A stretch of DNA of 64,000 nucleotides from Desulfocurvibacter africanus subsp. africanus DSM 2603 (GTDB lineage: Bacteria > Desulfobacterota > Desulfovibrionia > Desulfovibrionales > Desulfovibrionaceae): positions 1 to 64,000 of the forward strand of contig NZ_AULZ01000017.1 of NCBI RefSeq assembly GCF_000422545.1. Reading direction: 5' to 3'. This document shows, piece after piece, positions 17,777 through 24,618 of the stretch. Position 1 is the first letter of the stretch, and every line of letters starts with the position of its first letter. The position numbers and the translations under genes were made by a program. The notes under the pieces were generated by a model. It was not told the origin of the DNA. It saw only the letters and a program-made list of their open reading frames with translations, and made no database searches.

Positions 17777-19090
17777 TCACCTGTAGTCCCAAGCAAAACC
17801 GTCTTTGATTTCGTCAAAAGGGATAAGTGAATGCGTTTTTAAGTCTGGTATTCTGGTGTTGCTCGCGCAGAAATTAACAGCAGTTTCTTCAAAAAACCAA
17901 GTCTCTTCTGGTGATGTTCCAGGCGCTAGTATATGATAACGAAGCCAAGAAATCATTTTGCCCTTCATATCAAAGTCCATTAAGGCTTCAAATGATTTAA
18001 GTAGGCGTATTTGCTCAATCTCGTCGCCCTCTACTGCCTCGATCCCAATATGAATAACTCCTGCCTTATTATCAGGTAGTTGTTCAACAGCCTTTGCCAA
18101 TTGGCGTTTAATGTGTCTTGCTTTTTGGATTTTGGCTTCTAAGGAATCACACTCCCACAATGCCCCAGCAGCGAATCTCAAATCGTCTATCATGGTTGGG
18201 ATTTCCTCATCCCTTTTAGCATCAAGAATCAACCTATAATTTGAAAATGGGGCGTGCTCTCCGAGAACGGCCTTTATCAAATAAGCACTATTAGAATGGA
18301 TTAGTTCTGATCTACACAAATCTTTTATTCTTCTCTGATCAACAGGCCTAACCTCAACAGTCATATCATTGTTGTCGATAGGAATTGAACGAAATGTGGT
18401 AGGAATTAACTTTAATTTTGGAATCAATTCTAGAGCAAGATAATCGTTACTATATTCTTGCAATGTCTTATGAAATTTTATTTTTATGTATATTGGAATT
18501 CTATTTTTTTGTATGTGCATACCGAGCGGCCCCCACATACTTAACCACTTTTCACGTTCCTTAATAGAAAATTCTGAAATCTTGGTGAACCGCTTGCATT
18601 CTATATATAGCTCGTCATCCTTATATGCATAAATGTCAGGAGTCTTCTCGACCTGAGTCTCAGGTATAAATTCAACTTTATATCCATTTCTTATATAAAG
18701 CAAAGCGACTAGCAGCTCAAAAATGCCTGCGTCTGGGTGATCATTTTTTACCCTAACCAGACGGTTTACTATATTTTGATAATTCTTAATTTGCTTTATA
18801 CTGTCAATATTTTTACCAAGCGCGATGAAATACGGTATTACCCTTGAACCTTGAAATATCTCATAGTTAAATGACTTGTTCATGTAGGCCTCCGCAAGCA
18901 TTATATACCAAACCAGCTTGTCTTCATCATAAGATATCTTTCGCATAAGACCGTCTGGCTTAATTCGAATTGCGTCCCTCATGTAATCATGAACAACCTT
19001 TTCCCTTACACCCCAGTCGACGCTCGGAATGAATTGCTTTAAAAGATCAATCCCAGCCTTAATATACTTTATTTGATCACTTGCCTCCAT
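17777..19090 (-). CDS. PD-(D/E)XK nuclease-like protein of unknown role on an AT-rich insertion
   Basis: 437 residues, markedly AT-rich with Ile/Lys/Asn-rich composition, unlike all its neighbours. Around residues 150-185 the sequence KVEFIPETQVEKTPDIYAY, then DDELYIECKRF, fits a PD-(D/E)XK nuclease core (E...PD...ECK). The flanks are mainly helical and I recognise no other domain. The Met at 19090 follows TAAAGGAG at a good distance; a longer start at 19162 is possible. No methyltransferase, helicase or toxin gene lies beside it. Composition and isolation suggest horizontal transfer; a defence role is a guess. Confidence 0.7.
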   Translation of the reverse strand: MEASDQIKYIKAGIDLLKQFIPSVDWGVREKVVHDYMRDAIRIKPDGLMRKISYDEDKLVWYIMLAEAYMNKSFNYEIFQGSRVIPYFIALGKNIDSIKQIKNYQNIVNRLVRVKNDHPDAGIFELLVALLYIRNGYKVEFIPETQVEKTPDIYAYKDDELYIECKRFTKISEFSIKEREKWLSMWGPLGMHIQKNRIPIYIKIKFHKTLQEYSNDYLALELIPKLKLIPTTFRSIPIDNNDMTVEVRPVDQRRIKDLCRSELIHSNSAYLIKAVLGEHAPFSNYRLILDAKRDEEIPTMIDDLRFAAGALWECDSLEAKIQKARHIKRQLAKAVEQLPDNKAGVIHIGIEAVEGDEIEQIRLLKSFEALMDFDMKGKMISWLRYHILAPGTSPEETWFFEETAVNFCASNTRIPDLKTHSLIPFDEIKDGFAWDYR

Positions 19091-19185
19091 ACACGTTTCT
19101 CCTTTAAGTGAGGGTACAATACTCACGTGATCGAAATTGATTTTTGTGTAATTATCAATCATTAACTCAGAATTTTATATTAGAC

Positions 19186-19345
19186 ATTGAACGCCGCCCT
19201 AGCGTTCTCCACGAAACTCCGCACTTTGTCCACATTCTTGCGGCCCAAGGCGTCCACCAACCCCATGTACGAGCCCAACGCCTCACGGCCGCACGCCCCT
19301 GATAGCCTCGACCTCCTTCCGATCGCCGCGCCCGCAAGTCCGAAC
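19186..19345 (-). pseudogene. Remnant of the 3' end of a trpF-like gene
   Basis: Read on the minus strand, the pieces EAIRGVRP and GLVDALGRKNVDKVRSFVEN, then ARAAFNV, align with the end of the intact trpF-like gene 1 kb away (DAIRAVRPWGVDAHTGLEDGSGRKDPGKVRRFVEEAHAAFSV). The two pieces lie in different frames, and a TGA falls where the intact gene has Trp, so it is broken. It abuts the AT-rich insertion. Confidence 0.65.
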
Positions 19346-19754
19346 CGCCGCGCTGAATTTCATGGCGGCATCCGGCACGGGCTCCCATCGTTTTGAAATG
19401 TAACGAAGAGCGCGGGACAGCACGAATTCATATGGAGCCACTCACATCCGCATTGCATCTCCGCATCTACAGCGCTGATCAGCATTAATCCCATAATTAC
19501 AGCCAGTAAAAAAGCATTACCAGCTATGTTGTTGTAATGTCTAAGCCGACTTCCCGCCAAACAAGAGCTCACATATTTTCCGCAATGAGCGTTGACAACG
19601 CCACGACCCTTCGCAAAAGTACTGCAATGGCAAAATTCCTTCGCTCCTAAAGATGGGCGGAGGAGCTACTGGAGAACGGCGCAGGCACGCGGAGTCGCAC
19701 TTTCGCTTGCTTGTTGCAGGTGGGGGCAAACCCTAATCAGCGCAGGAGAAAGCC
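19346..19754. other. Intergenic, no gene supported
   Basis: This stretch between the trpF remnant and the DUF3243 gene has short open frames only, none with a ribosome-binding site or recognisable sequence. A minus-strand frame at 19360-19572 has one hydrophobic segment but nothing else in its favour. Confidence 0.4.
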
Positions 19755-20039
19755 ATGCAGGAACAATCCAAGTGTATCGCTTCCATGGAATTCATGAATG
19801 ATTGGAAAACCTGGCGCGAGACGTTGTCCGACAACATCGGCCGGGCCCGCTCCCTGGGAGTGTCGGAAGACACCATCAAGTCCATGGCCGTCAGGGTCGG
19901 CAACTACCTCTCCGAGAACGTCTGCCCAGGCACGAAGGAAGAACAGGTGCTCAAGGAGCTATGGGACGTAGGCACGCCCGAGGAACGCAAATGTCTGGCC
20001 TCCATGATCTTCAAATCGGTCACGGGTACCGAGCACTAG
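19755..20039 (+). CDS. DUF3243-family protein
   Basis: 94 residues. From residue 15 the sequence MNDWKTWRETLSDNIGRARS, then GVSEDTIKSMAVRVGNYLSENVCP and EQVLKELWDVGTPEERKCLASMIFKSV, matches the small helical DUF3243 family known mainly from Bacillus-type genomes. The function is unknown. A GGAGAAAGCC site precedes the ATG. The gene is single, with hairpins downstream (about 20116-20178), and no neighbour suggests a pathway. Confidence 0.75.
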   Translation: MQEQSKCIASMEFMNDWKTWRETLSDNIGRARSLGVSEDTIKSMAVRVGNYLSENVCPGTKEEQVLKELWDVGTPEERKCLASMIFKSVTGTEH

Positions 20040-20115
20040 GACGGGTTTACAAAGGCTCTGACCGGTGGTCGCCTGATTAAGCTCGCGGCTATTCAGCAAG
20101 AAATATCGCAGATGC

Positions 20116-20178
20116 GGGGGCCCTATTCGAGTAAGGGCCCTGCTGGAGAAATTTGAGGAGGGCAGAGCCCTCCTCAAT
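20116..20178 (+). terminator. Double hairpin between convergent genes
   Basis: GGGCCCTA...TAAGGGCCC is followed after GCTGG by GAGGAGGGCAGAGCCCTCCTC. The layout is that of repeat B, but the sequence has diverged. Confidence 0.55.
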
Positions 20179-20236
20179 TCGCTTCGAAGACAGAATCGGG
20201 AGCTAGCTTCAAGGCCGGTGAAAGGGTCACCCTGAG

Positions 20237-20977
20237 TCATAGCTCGTAAACTTCCGTTAAAACGCTGAACGCCGCGTGCGCTTCTTCCACGAACCTGCGC
20301 ACCTTGCCCGGGTCCTTGCGGCCCGAACCGTCCTCCAGACCCGTGTGCGCGTCCACTCCCCACGGACGTACCGCTCGGATTGCATCCGCGACATTCTCTG
20401 CATTCAGCCCACCCGCTAGCATGAGCGGCCGGTCCAAGGCCTCGGCGGCTTCGGTCAGCGCCCGGCTAACGGCCCAGTCGTGCGTGCGGCCCGTGGCCCC
20501 GCTCGCGCCCGTGGCCGGATCGAAGGTGTCGGTAATGAAGGCGTCCGCGAAAGGCGCATAGGCCGACAGCAGCGCATTGAGCCGCGCCATGTCGCCGTCC
20601 CGGCCCACGACGATGCTCTTCATGATGCCTAGGCCCGGATCAATCTCCTTGATGCACCGACAGGCCTCGGCCTGAACCGGGCCATGCAGCTGCACGAGGC
20701 GCACGCCGAGCCCCCGGCAAAGCGTCACGACCTGCGCCGGATCTGACTCGTAGGTGATGCACACGCTCTTGCCGGAGATGTCGGCGGCGCGGATGACTTC
20801 GGCGGCCTGCGCCTCGCTCAGGTCCGGCGCATGCACGTCCAGGCGCAAAGGAAAGCCGATGAGGTCCACGCCCAGATGATCCAGGAGCCTGGCTTCGGCG
20901 ACGTCCACCACTCCGGCGACCTGCACCACTGGCAGACGCGGCAGAAATACATTCGGCAAGGCATTCTCGGCGGGCAT
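20237..20977 (-). CDS. Phosphoribosylanthranilate isomerase-like protein lacking the catalytic Cys
   Basis: 246 residues with a TrpF-type barrel: GVDLIGF, LVQLHG, FITDTFDPATGASGATGRTHDW, LMLAGGLNAENVADAI and GVDAHTGLEDGSGRKDPGKVRRF. In true TrpF the first strand reads K-I-C-G with the general-base Cys; here it is VVQVAGVVD, with Ala at that place. The SPR phosphate/substrate motif after GF is replaced by HAPDL. The acid Asp (DTFD) is kept. It may be an isomerase-related enzyme with another substrate. No other trp gene is near. AAGGAT precedes the start. Confidence 0.7.
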   Translation of the reverse strand: MPAENALPNVFLPRLPVVQVAGVVDVAEARLLDHLGVDLIGFPLRLDVHAPDLSEAQAAEVIRAADISGKSVCITYESDPAQVVTLCRGLGVRLVQLHGPVQAEACRCIKEIDPGLGIMKSIVVGRDGDMARLNALLSAYAPFADAFITDTFDPATGASGATGRTHDWAVSRALTEAAEALDRPLMLAGGLNAENVADAIRAVRPWGVDAHTGLEDGSGRKDPGKVRRFVEEAHAAFSVLTEVYEL

Positions 20978-21145
20978 TCACAATCCTTGTTTGGCTGTCC
21001 GACCAGCGGCCGGGAACTGCTCATACGCAGATACGGATCAATGGTTCAACCCCCATGGCGCTGCACGGTTGCACCGCATTGCCAGCCAACCGCATCTCGG
21101 CTAGATGGGCACCTTTGATATCCGTGAATCCACGGGGAGCAAATC

Positions 21146-22030
21146 ATGGCGCACATCGATAGCGAAAGTCACGCCTCGCCTTTGCGGCCCATTTTGGCCC
21201 TGGCGCTCACTGCCGCCATGTGGAGCTCGGGCGGTGTGCTCATCAAGCTCGTGGATCTGCCGCCTCTGGCCGTGGCGGGCTTGCGCAGCACGGTCTGCGC
21301 CCTGCTGCTCATCGCCCTGCGCGGACTGCCCGCCCGGCCGCGCGACGCAGCGCAGATCGGCGCGGCCCTGGCCTACGCGGCCACGGTAATTCTTTTCGTC
21401 TCGGCCACCAAGCTCACCACTGCCGCCAACGCCATCCTGCTCCAGTTCACAGCGCCCATCTACGTGGCCCTGCTCGCGCCTAGGATTCTGGGCGAGCGCA
21501 CCACGGCCCTGGATTGGCTGGCTACGGCCATGGTCATGGCCGGCATGGGCCTTTTCTTCGTGGACAAGCTGGACTTCAGCGGTTTCTGGGGCAACATGGC
21601 CGGCTTGGCCAGCGGCGTGAGCTTCGGGTTCATGGTGCTCTTCCTGCGCAAGCAGAAAGACGGCTCGCCCTACGGCTCCCTGGTCTGGGGCAACATTTTC
21701 GCCGCAGCGGTCTGCCTGCCCTTCTGCTTCGAAAAAACTCCGGACCTGTCGGACGTCGCTGGCCTGCTGCTCCTGGGCGTGTTCCAACTCGGGCTACCCT
21801 ACCTGCTCTACGCCTGGGCCGTGCGCCAGGTCAGCGCCATGGTGGCCGTGCTCGTGCCGGTCGTCGAGCCGCTGCTCAACCCGGTCTGGGTCTACCTGAT
21901 CCTGGGCGAGCGTCCCGGCCCCTGGGCCATGATCGGCGGCGCGGTTGTGCTCATCGCCGTGACAGGCCGCTCGCTGCTGCCCATGCTGCTCCGCCCCCGT
22001 TCGCAAATGGCCCACGATTCGCTGGGCTAG
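21146..22030 (+). CDS. EamA/DMT-family transporter
   Basis: 294 residues with ten predicted membrane helices in two repeats. The first begins LALALTAAMWSSGGVLIKLV and includes the typical LQFTAPIYVALLAPRILGER; the second has VPVVEPLLNPVWVYLILGERP. This is the drug/metabolite transporter superfamily, often amino-acid or metabolite exporters; the substrate cannot be predicted. It diverges from the trpF-like gene, with a 168-bp gap and a CACGGGGAGC ribosome-binding region. Confidence 0.85.
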   Translation: MAHIDSESHASPLRPILALALTAAMWSSGGVLIKLVDLPPLAVAGLRSTVCALLLIALRGLPARPRDAAQIGAALAYAATVILFVSATKLTTAANAILLQFTAPIYVALLAPRILGERTTALDWLATAMVMAGMGLFFVDKLDFSGFWGNMAGLASGVSFGFMVLFLRKQKDGSPYGSLVWGNIFAAAVCLPFCFEKTPDLSDVAGLLLLGVFQLGLPYLLYAWAVRQVSAMVAVLVPVVEPLLNPVWVYLILGERPGPWAMIGGAVVLIAVTGRSLLPMLLRPRSQMAHDSLG

Positions 22031-22318
22031 CCGCGCCGACAAAGAAATGAAGAATAGCCTGCGGCCGGCTGGGGGTACACCGTCCATTCAGAAGTCAGCA
22101 GAAAATCCTTAATTATCATGTTTGGTTACATGCGGGCGACGCACGCGAAGTCCCCGAAAGCGGCAGAGGCGTTGATTTAGTCAACATCCCTGTATGAAGG
22201 GCGACCAGCTTTAGTTCCGTTTGGGATCTTTGGAACAACTGCTAGCCTATAGCATTCAGAGCATCTTCTTTTATCAGCAAGACTGGCTGTACGAACTCCC
22301 CGCTTTACCTCGTCAGGC

Positions 22319-22729
22319 TCACAAATCCTTAACAACGGTCGGTTCGTCCAGTAGCTGGGTGATCACCTTTTTCATCTGGTCAATGTGGAACGGCTTGGCC
22401 ACATGTCGGTCGATGCCCAGGGCGCTCGATCGCTCGAAATCGTCGGCAAAGCAGCAGGTGGTGACGGCCACGATAGGCACACTGGCGTAGCACTGGCCGC
22501 TGTCTCTGATCTTCGCCGCGAGCTCCCAGCCGTCCATGTCCCCCTCGATGCGGATGTCCAGCGTGATCAGGTCGACCCGGCTTGATTCAAGCACGGACAG
22601 GGCCTCGGGTGCGCTTTTGGCGATTGTAGCACTTATTCCAAGCATCCGGAACACCTCTACCATGATCAGGGCGCAGATGCGCTCGTCCTCGACCACAAGT
22701 GCATGCAGACCATTTTGCTTCTCGCTCAT
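22319..22729 (-). CDS. Single-domain response regulator (CheY-like)
   Basis: 136 residues: one receiver domain with VVEDER (acidic pocket), the phosphoacceptor region VDLITLDIRIEGDMDGWEL, IVAVTTCC (Thr switch) and HVAKPFHIDQM (Lys). There is no output domain, so it signals by protein contact or phosphorelay. The start at 22729 leaves a 52-bp gap to the upstream dehydrogenase-like gene; a longer start at 22834 would overlap it. It is second in a two-gene unit whose promoter region carries NtrC-like palindromes, so it is probably part of the signalling locus. Confidence 0.8.
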   Translation of the reverse strand: MSEKQNGLHALVVEDERICALIMVEVFRMLGISATIAKSAPEALSVLESSRVDLITLDIRIEGDMDGWELAAKIRDSGQCYASVPIVAVTTCCFADDFERSSALGIDRHVAKPFHIDQMKKVITQLLDEPTVVKDL

Positions 22730-22781
22730 TTCGATCCATTCATCCACGGATTTGTTGAGCTGGCGATCTGCTTCACTTCGG

Positions 22782-23498
22782 TTATGCAACCGTTTCACCC
22801 TGCTGTTGCATCTCGCATACAGCCGCGTGTGCATGTGTTATCAGAAAATTCCACACGGAATCAGGGAGAGGCTGTTTCTTGCAAAATAGGTGGCCAAAAA
22901 TGAGAAAGGCTTCCAGATTAATCTCTTCGTTAAAAGGAGATCTCCTGATTTCCGAGATGATGCTGGCTAGGGCGGAATGCACCTGCACTTCGTACTTCTG
23001 CTGCATGCAGCGCAGGAAATGCCCCGCGCCAGACGGCCCACAATGGTAGTAGCTGCCCTTGCCCGCTATTGCCGTCAGCAGGGGCTCCACGTCCTGAAAC
23101 ACCTGCTGGTCGCCCCCCACGAACAGCGCCAGGCGGTGATCATCGATCATGGCGCCGACGTCGATGTAGTGTCCCCCTTTCTTCGCAAGCCTGTCAGTGA
23201 TCTGGATGTTGTCCTCGAAATACTGCGCGCGGCTGTTCACCAGAATCGTGCCGGCCGGCAGATGCTCGGCTAGCTCGCGCAACTGTCTCCCGGACAATTC
23301 CGTGCTCCAAACCACCCTGGGCTCGCTCAGCCGGCCAAGGGCTTCCTGAGTTTCCATCCGCGCGACCCTGCCGATATATCCGAGTCGCTTGAGGAGCGAT
23401 GTGTCCCGGCTGTCCAGGTATATTTCGTGCCCGCCCGTGAGCAGCCGGCGCGCGATATCCTCGGTCTCGAAGTTCCCCCCGAGCAAAACAAGTTGCAT
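22782..23498 (-). CDS. Short 6-phosphogluconate dehydrogenase-fold protein
   Basis: 238 residues. It starts MQLVLLGGNFETEDIARRLL, a Rossmann-like strand, then LVNSRAQYFEDN and YIDVGAMIDDHRLALFVGGD, and CGPSGAGHFLRCMQQKYEVQ, which resemble the substrate-binding and GAGH-K regions of the 6PGDH/3-hydroxyisobutyrate dehydrogenase superfamily. It is shorter than usual (about 290-300) and the nucleotide loop (GGNFE) departs from GxGxxG, so activity is uncertain. GGAGGAACTGCC precedes the ATG. It lies only 14 nt after the predicted start of a sigma-54 transcript and diverges from the micropeptide gene. Confidence 0.65.
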   Translation of the reverse strand: MQLVLLGGNFETEDIARRLLTGGHEIYLDSRDTSLLKRLGYIGRVARMETQEALGRLSEPRVVWSTELSGRQLRELAEHLPAGTILVNSRAQYFEDNIQITDRLAKKGGHYIDVGAMIDDHRLALFVGGDQQVFQDVEPLLTAIAGKGSYYHCGPSGAGHFLRCMQQKYEVQVHSALASIISEIRRSPFNEEINLEAFLIFGHLFCKKQPLPDSVWNFLITHAHAAVCEMQQQGETVA

Positions 23499-23521
23499 GG
23501 CAGTTCCTCCGTAAATTTCAG

Positions 23522-23538
23522 GGCAAGAAGCATTCCCC
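23522..23538 (-). promoter_or_regulatory. Sigma-54-like promoter, proximal, for the dehydrogenase/receiver pair
   Basis: On the minus strand GGGGAATGCTTCTTGCC has GG and GC exactly 10 bp apart, with a TTGC -12 element. Transcription would start near 23512, just before the GGAGG ribosome-binding site. The -24 half is imperfect compared with TGGCAC. Confidence 0.5.
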
Positions 23539-23620
23539 GTGCGCAGTGCACGGGGCATCCTGAAAAACTAAAGTATTTCAATTAGGAACCAAAATAACGG
23601 GGCGGGAATAATCTTGATGG

Positions 23621-23660
23621 GTGCACCAGCTCTGGTGCACCTGCACCTGATCTGATGCAG
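23621..23660. promoter_or_regulatory. Tandem NtrC-like palindromes (UAS 1)
   Basis: The perfect palindrome GTGCACCAG-CT-CTGGTGCAC at 23621-23640 is followed directly by a degenerate second one at 23641-23660. The core TGCACC-N6-GGTGCA resembles the classical NtrC site with one extra spacer base. The centres lie about 118 and 138 bp upstream of the proximal minus-strand start point. Confidence 0.7.
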
Positions 23661-23763
23661 AATCTATTATAACTACTTTATTTATATTAATATATTTCCA
23701 AAGGTTTACCCGCAGGCTGTCCTTGAGTTGGTGCACACGGCGCCCTCCCTCCGACCACTCCAA

Positions 23764-23780
23764 GGCAAGAAGCATTCCCC
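23764..23780 (-). promoter_or_regulatory. Sigma-54-like promoter, distal, duplicated copy
   Basis: An identical GGGGAATGCTTCTTGCC on the minus strand, part of a tandem duplication of about 140 bp (23521-23660 and 23762-23901). Transcription would start near 23754 and run towards the same gene pair. No small gene was found between the two promoters. Confidence 0.42.
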
Positions 23781-23861
23781 ACGCACCGAACGGTATATTT
23801 TTTAAAAAATTCAATTATTTCAATTTAAATGCCACTCGAGGGACAAGAATGGTTGCGATGG

Positions 23862-23901
23862 GTGCACCAGTTCTGGTGCACCTGCACCTGGCCTCATGCA
23901 C
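23862..23901. promoter_or_regulatory. Tandem NtrC-like palindromes (UAS 2)
   Basis: The perfect palindrome GTGCACCAG-TT-CTGGTGCAC at 23862-23881 is followed by a degenerate one at 23882-23901. It keeps the same 117/137-bp distance to the distal promoter as UAS 1 has to the proximal one. Confidence 0.7.
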
Positions 23902-23958
23902 AGTCATCATTAATTCATTGATTTGATAGGATATTATCGTGAAGGACTAGCCGCTTCG

Positions 23959-23978
23959 ATGTACCAGGTCTGGTGCAC
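23959..23978. promoter_or_regulatory. NtrC-like palindrome upstream of the micropeptide (UAS 3)
   Basis: ATGTACCAG-GT-CTGGTGCAC: the right arm is perfect and the left arm matches 7 of 9. The centre is about 133 bp before the predicted plus-strand start of the micropeptide transcript. A lone half-site (TTGGTGCAC) lies at 23728-23736. Confidence 0.6.
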
Positions 23979-24056
23979 ACAGGCCTTGAAAGCATGCCTG
24001 ATTGCGAATGTGCTGCTTTAAATCTATAAAAATAATCCAAATAAATAAACATATTG

Positions 24057-24091
24057 GCCAACAGACACGACCTGTTGGCACCCCCCCTGCT
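24057..24091 (+). promoter_or_regulatory. Sigma-54 promoter of the micropeptide gene with overlapping inverted repeat
   Basis: TGGCACCCCCCCTGCT at 24076-24091 fits the -24/-12 consensus, with GG and GC 10 bp apart. An 8-bp inverted repeat, GCCAACAG / CTGTTGGC (24057-24079), overlaps the -24 element and could bind a repressor. The predicted start is near 24102, giving a leader of about 65 nt. Confidence 0.68.
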
Positions 24092-24165
24092 CCTCCCTTG
24101 ACGAAGCTACGTTCGCCCGGACCACGCGTTAAGCATGTTCCACATCAACTCTAAGGGGGATTATC

Positions 24166-24273
24166 ATGCAGAAGGCCAAGCAGATCGCTGTTGCTATGTA
24201 CGTCGTTGCCATGACTGTGCTTATTTCTGCGCTGCCGGTACTGGCCTCTGGCGGTGACGGAGGCGGCTTTTAG
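24166..24273 (+). CDS. Exported 35-residue micropeptide, candidate signal peptide precursor
   Basis: The gene has a strong ribosome-binding site (AAGGGGGA, 5 bp before the ATG) and its own sigma-54-like promoter. The product begins MQKAKQIAVAM, has one hydrophobic stretch (MYVVAMTVLISALPVLA) and a signal-peptidase-I-type VLA site, then ends SGGDGGGF. The predicted mature peptide is therefore eight residues. Peptides of this size are what the oligopeptide-binding proteins encoded just downstream could bind. A hairpin follows at 24303. Expression, cleavage and signalling are inference; the gene structure is directly visible. It could instead be a small membrane peptide. Confidence 0.72.
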   Translation: MQKAKQIAVAMYVVAMTVLISALPVLASGGDGGGF

Positions 24274-24302
24274 ATCGTTTCTTACTCTTGAACACATGAG
24301 AG

Positions 24303-24328
24303 GGAGGGGGGTATTGCAAGCCCCCTCC
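24303..24328 (+). terminator. Hairpin after the micropeptide gene
   Basis: GGAGGGGG pairs with CCCCCTCC around a 10-nt loop, 30 bp after the stop. The U-tract is poor, so some read-through to the binding-protein gene is possible. The rest of 24274-24618 is AT-rich, with no gene seen. Confidence 0.6.
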
Positions 24329-24618
24329 TTACATTTGCACTACACTGCACTTGAAGCTAGTTATAGTGCGTATATCAAATCTACACTTCCTAACTTCTCG
24401 CATTTTCCTCTCCATTGTACCCCCAAATTCCATCTTTAAAGCTTTACATGTATACTCCATCTGGTCAATCCTGACTCAGATACCATTATACACTTTTTGA
24501 TGTGTACTCTTATAGATTTCTTGATTTTCGACACTCCGGTCTTCCAGTCTCCAATCCTTGTTGCTTGTACACAATAATATAGGTATCCTAAAAGAAATTA
24601 CCCAACGCGTGGCGGCAT

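Noticed and set aside
23578-23814. 78-codon minus-strand open frame in the divergent regulatory region
   Set aside because: It runs through the sigma-54-like promoter and palindromes; its similarity to another frame nearby is explained by the duplicated promoter DNA. No ribosome-binding site.
23621-23978. Repeated palindromes considered as a CRISPR array
   Set aside because: Only three main copies at irregular spacing, the flanking sequence is partly duplicated, and no cas genes are present; operator sites fit better.
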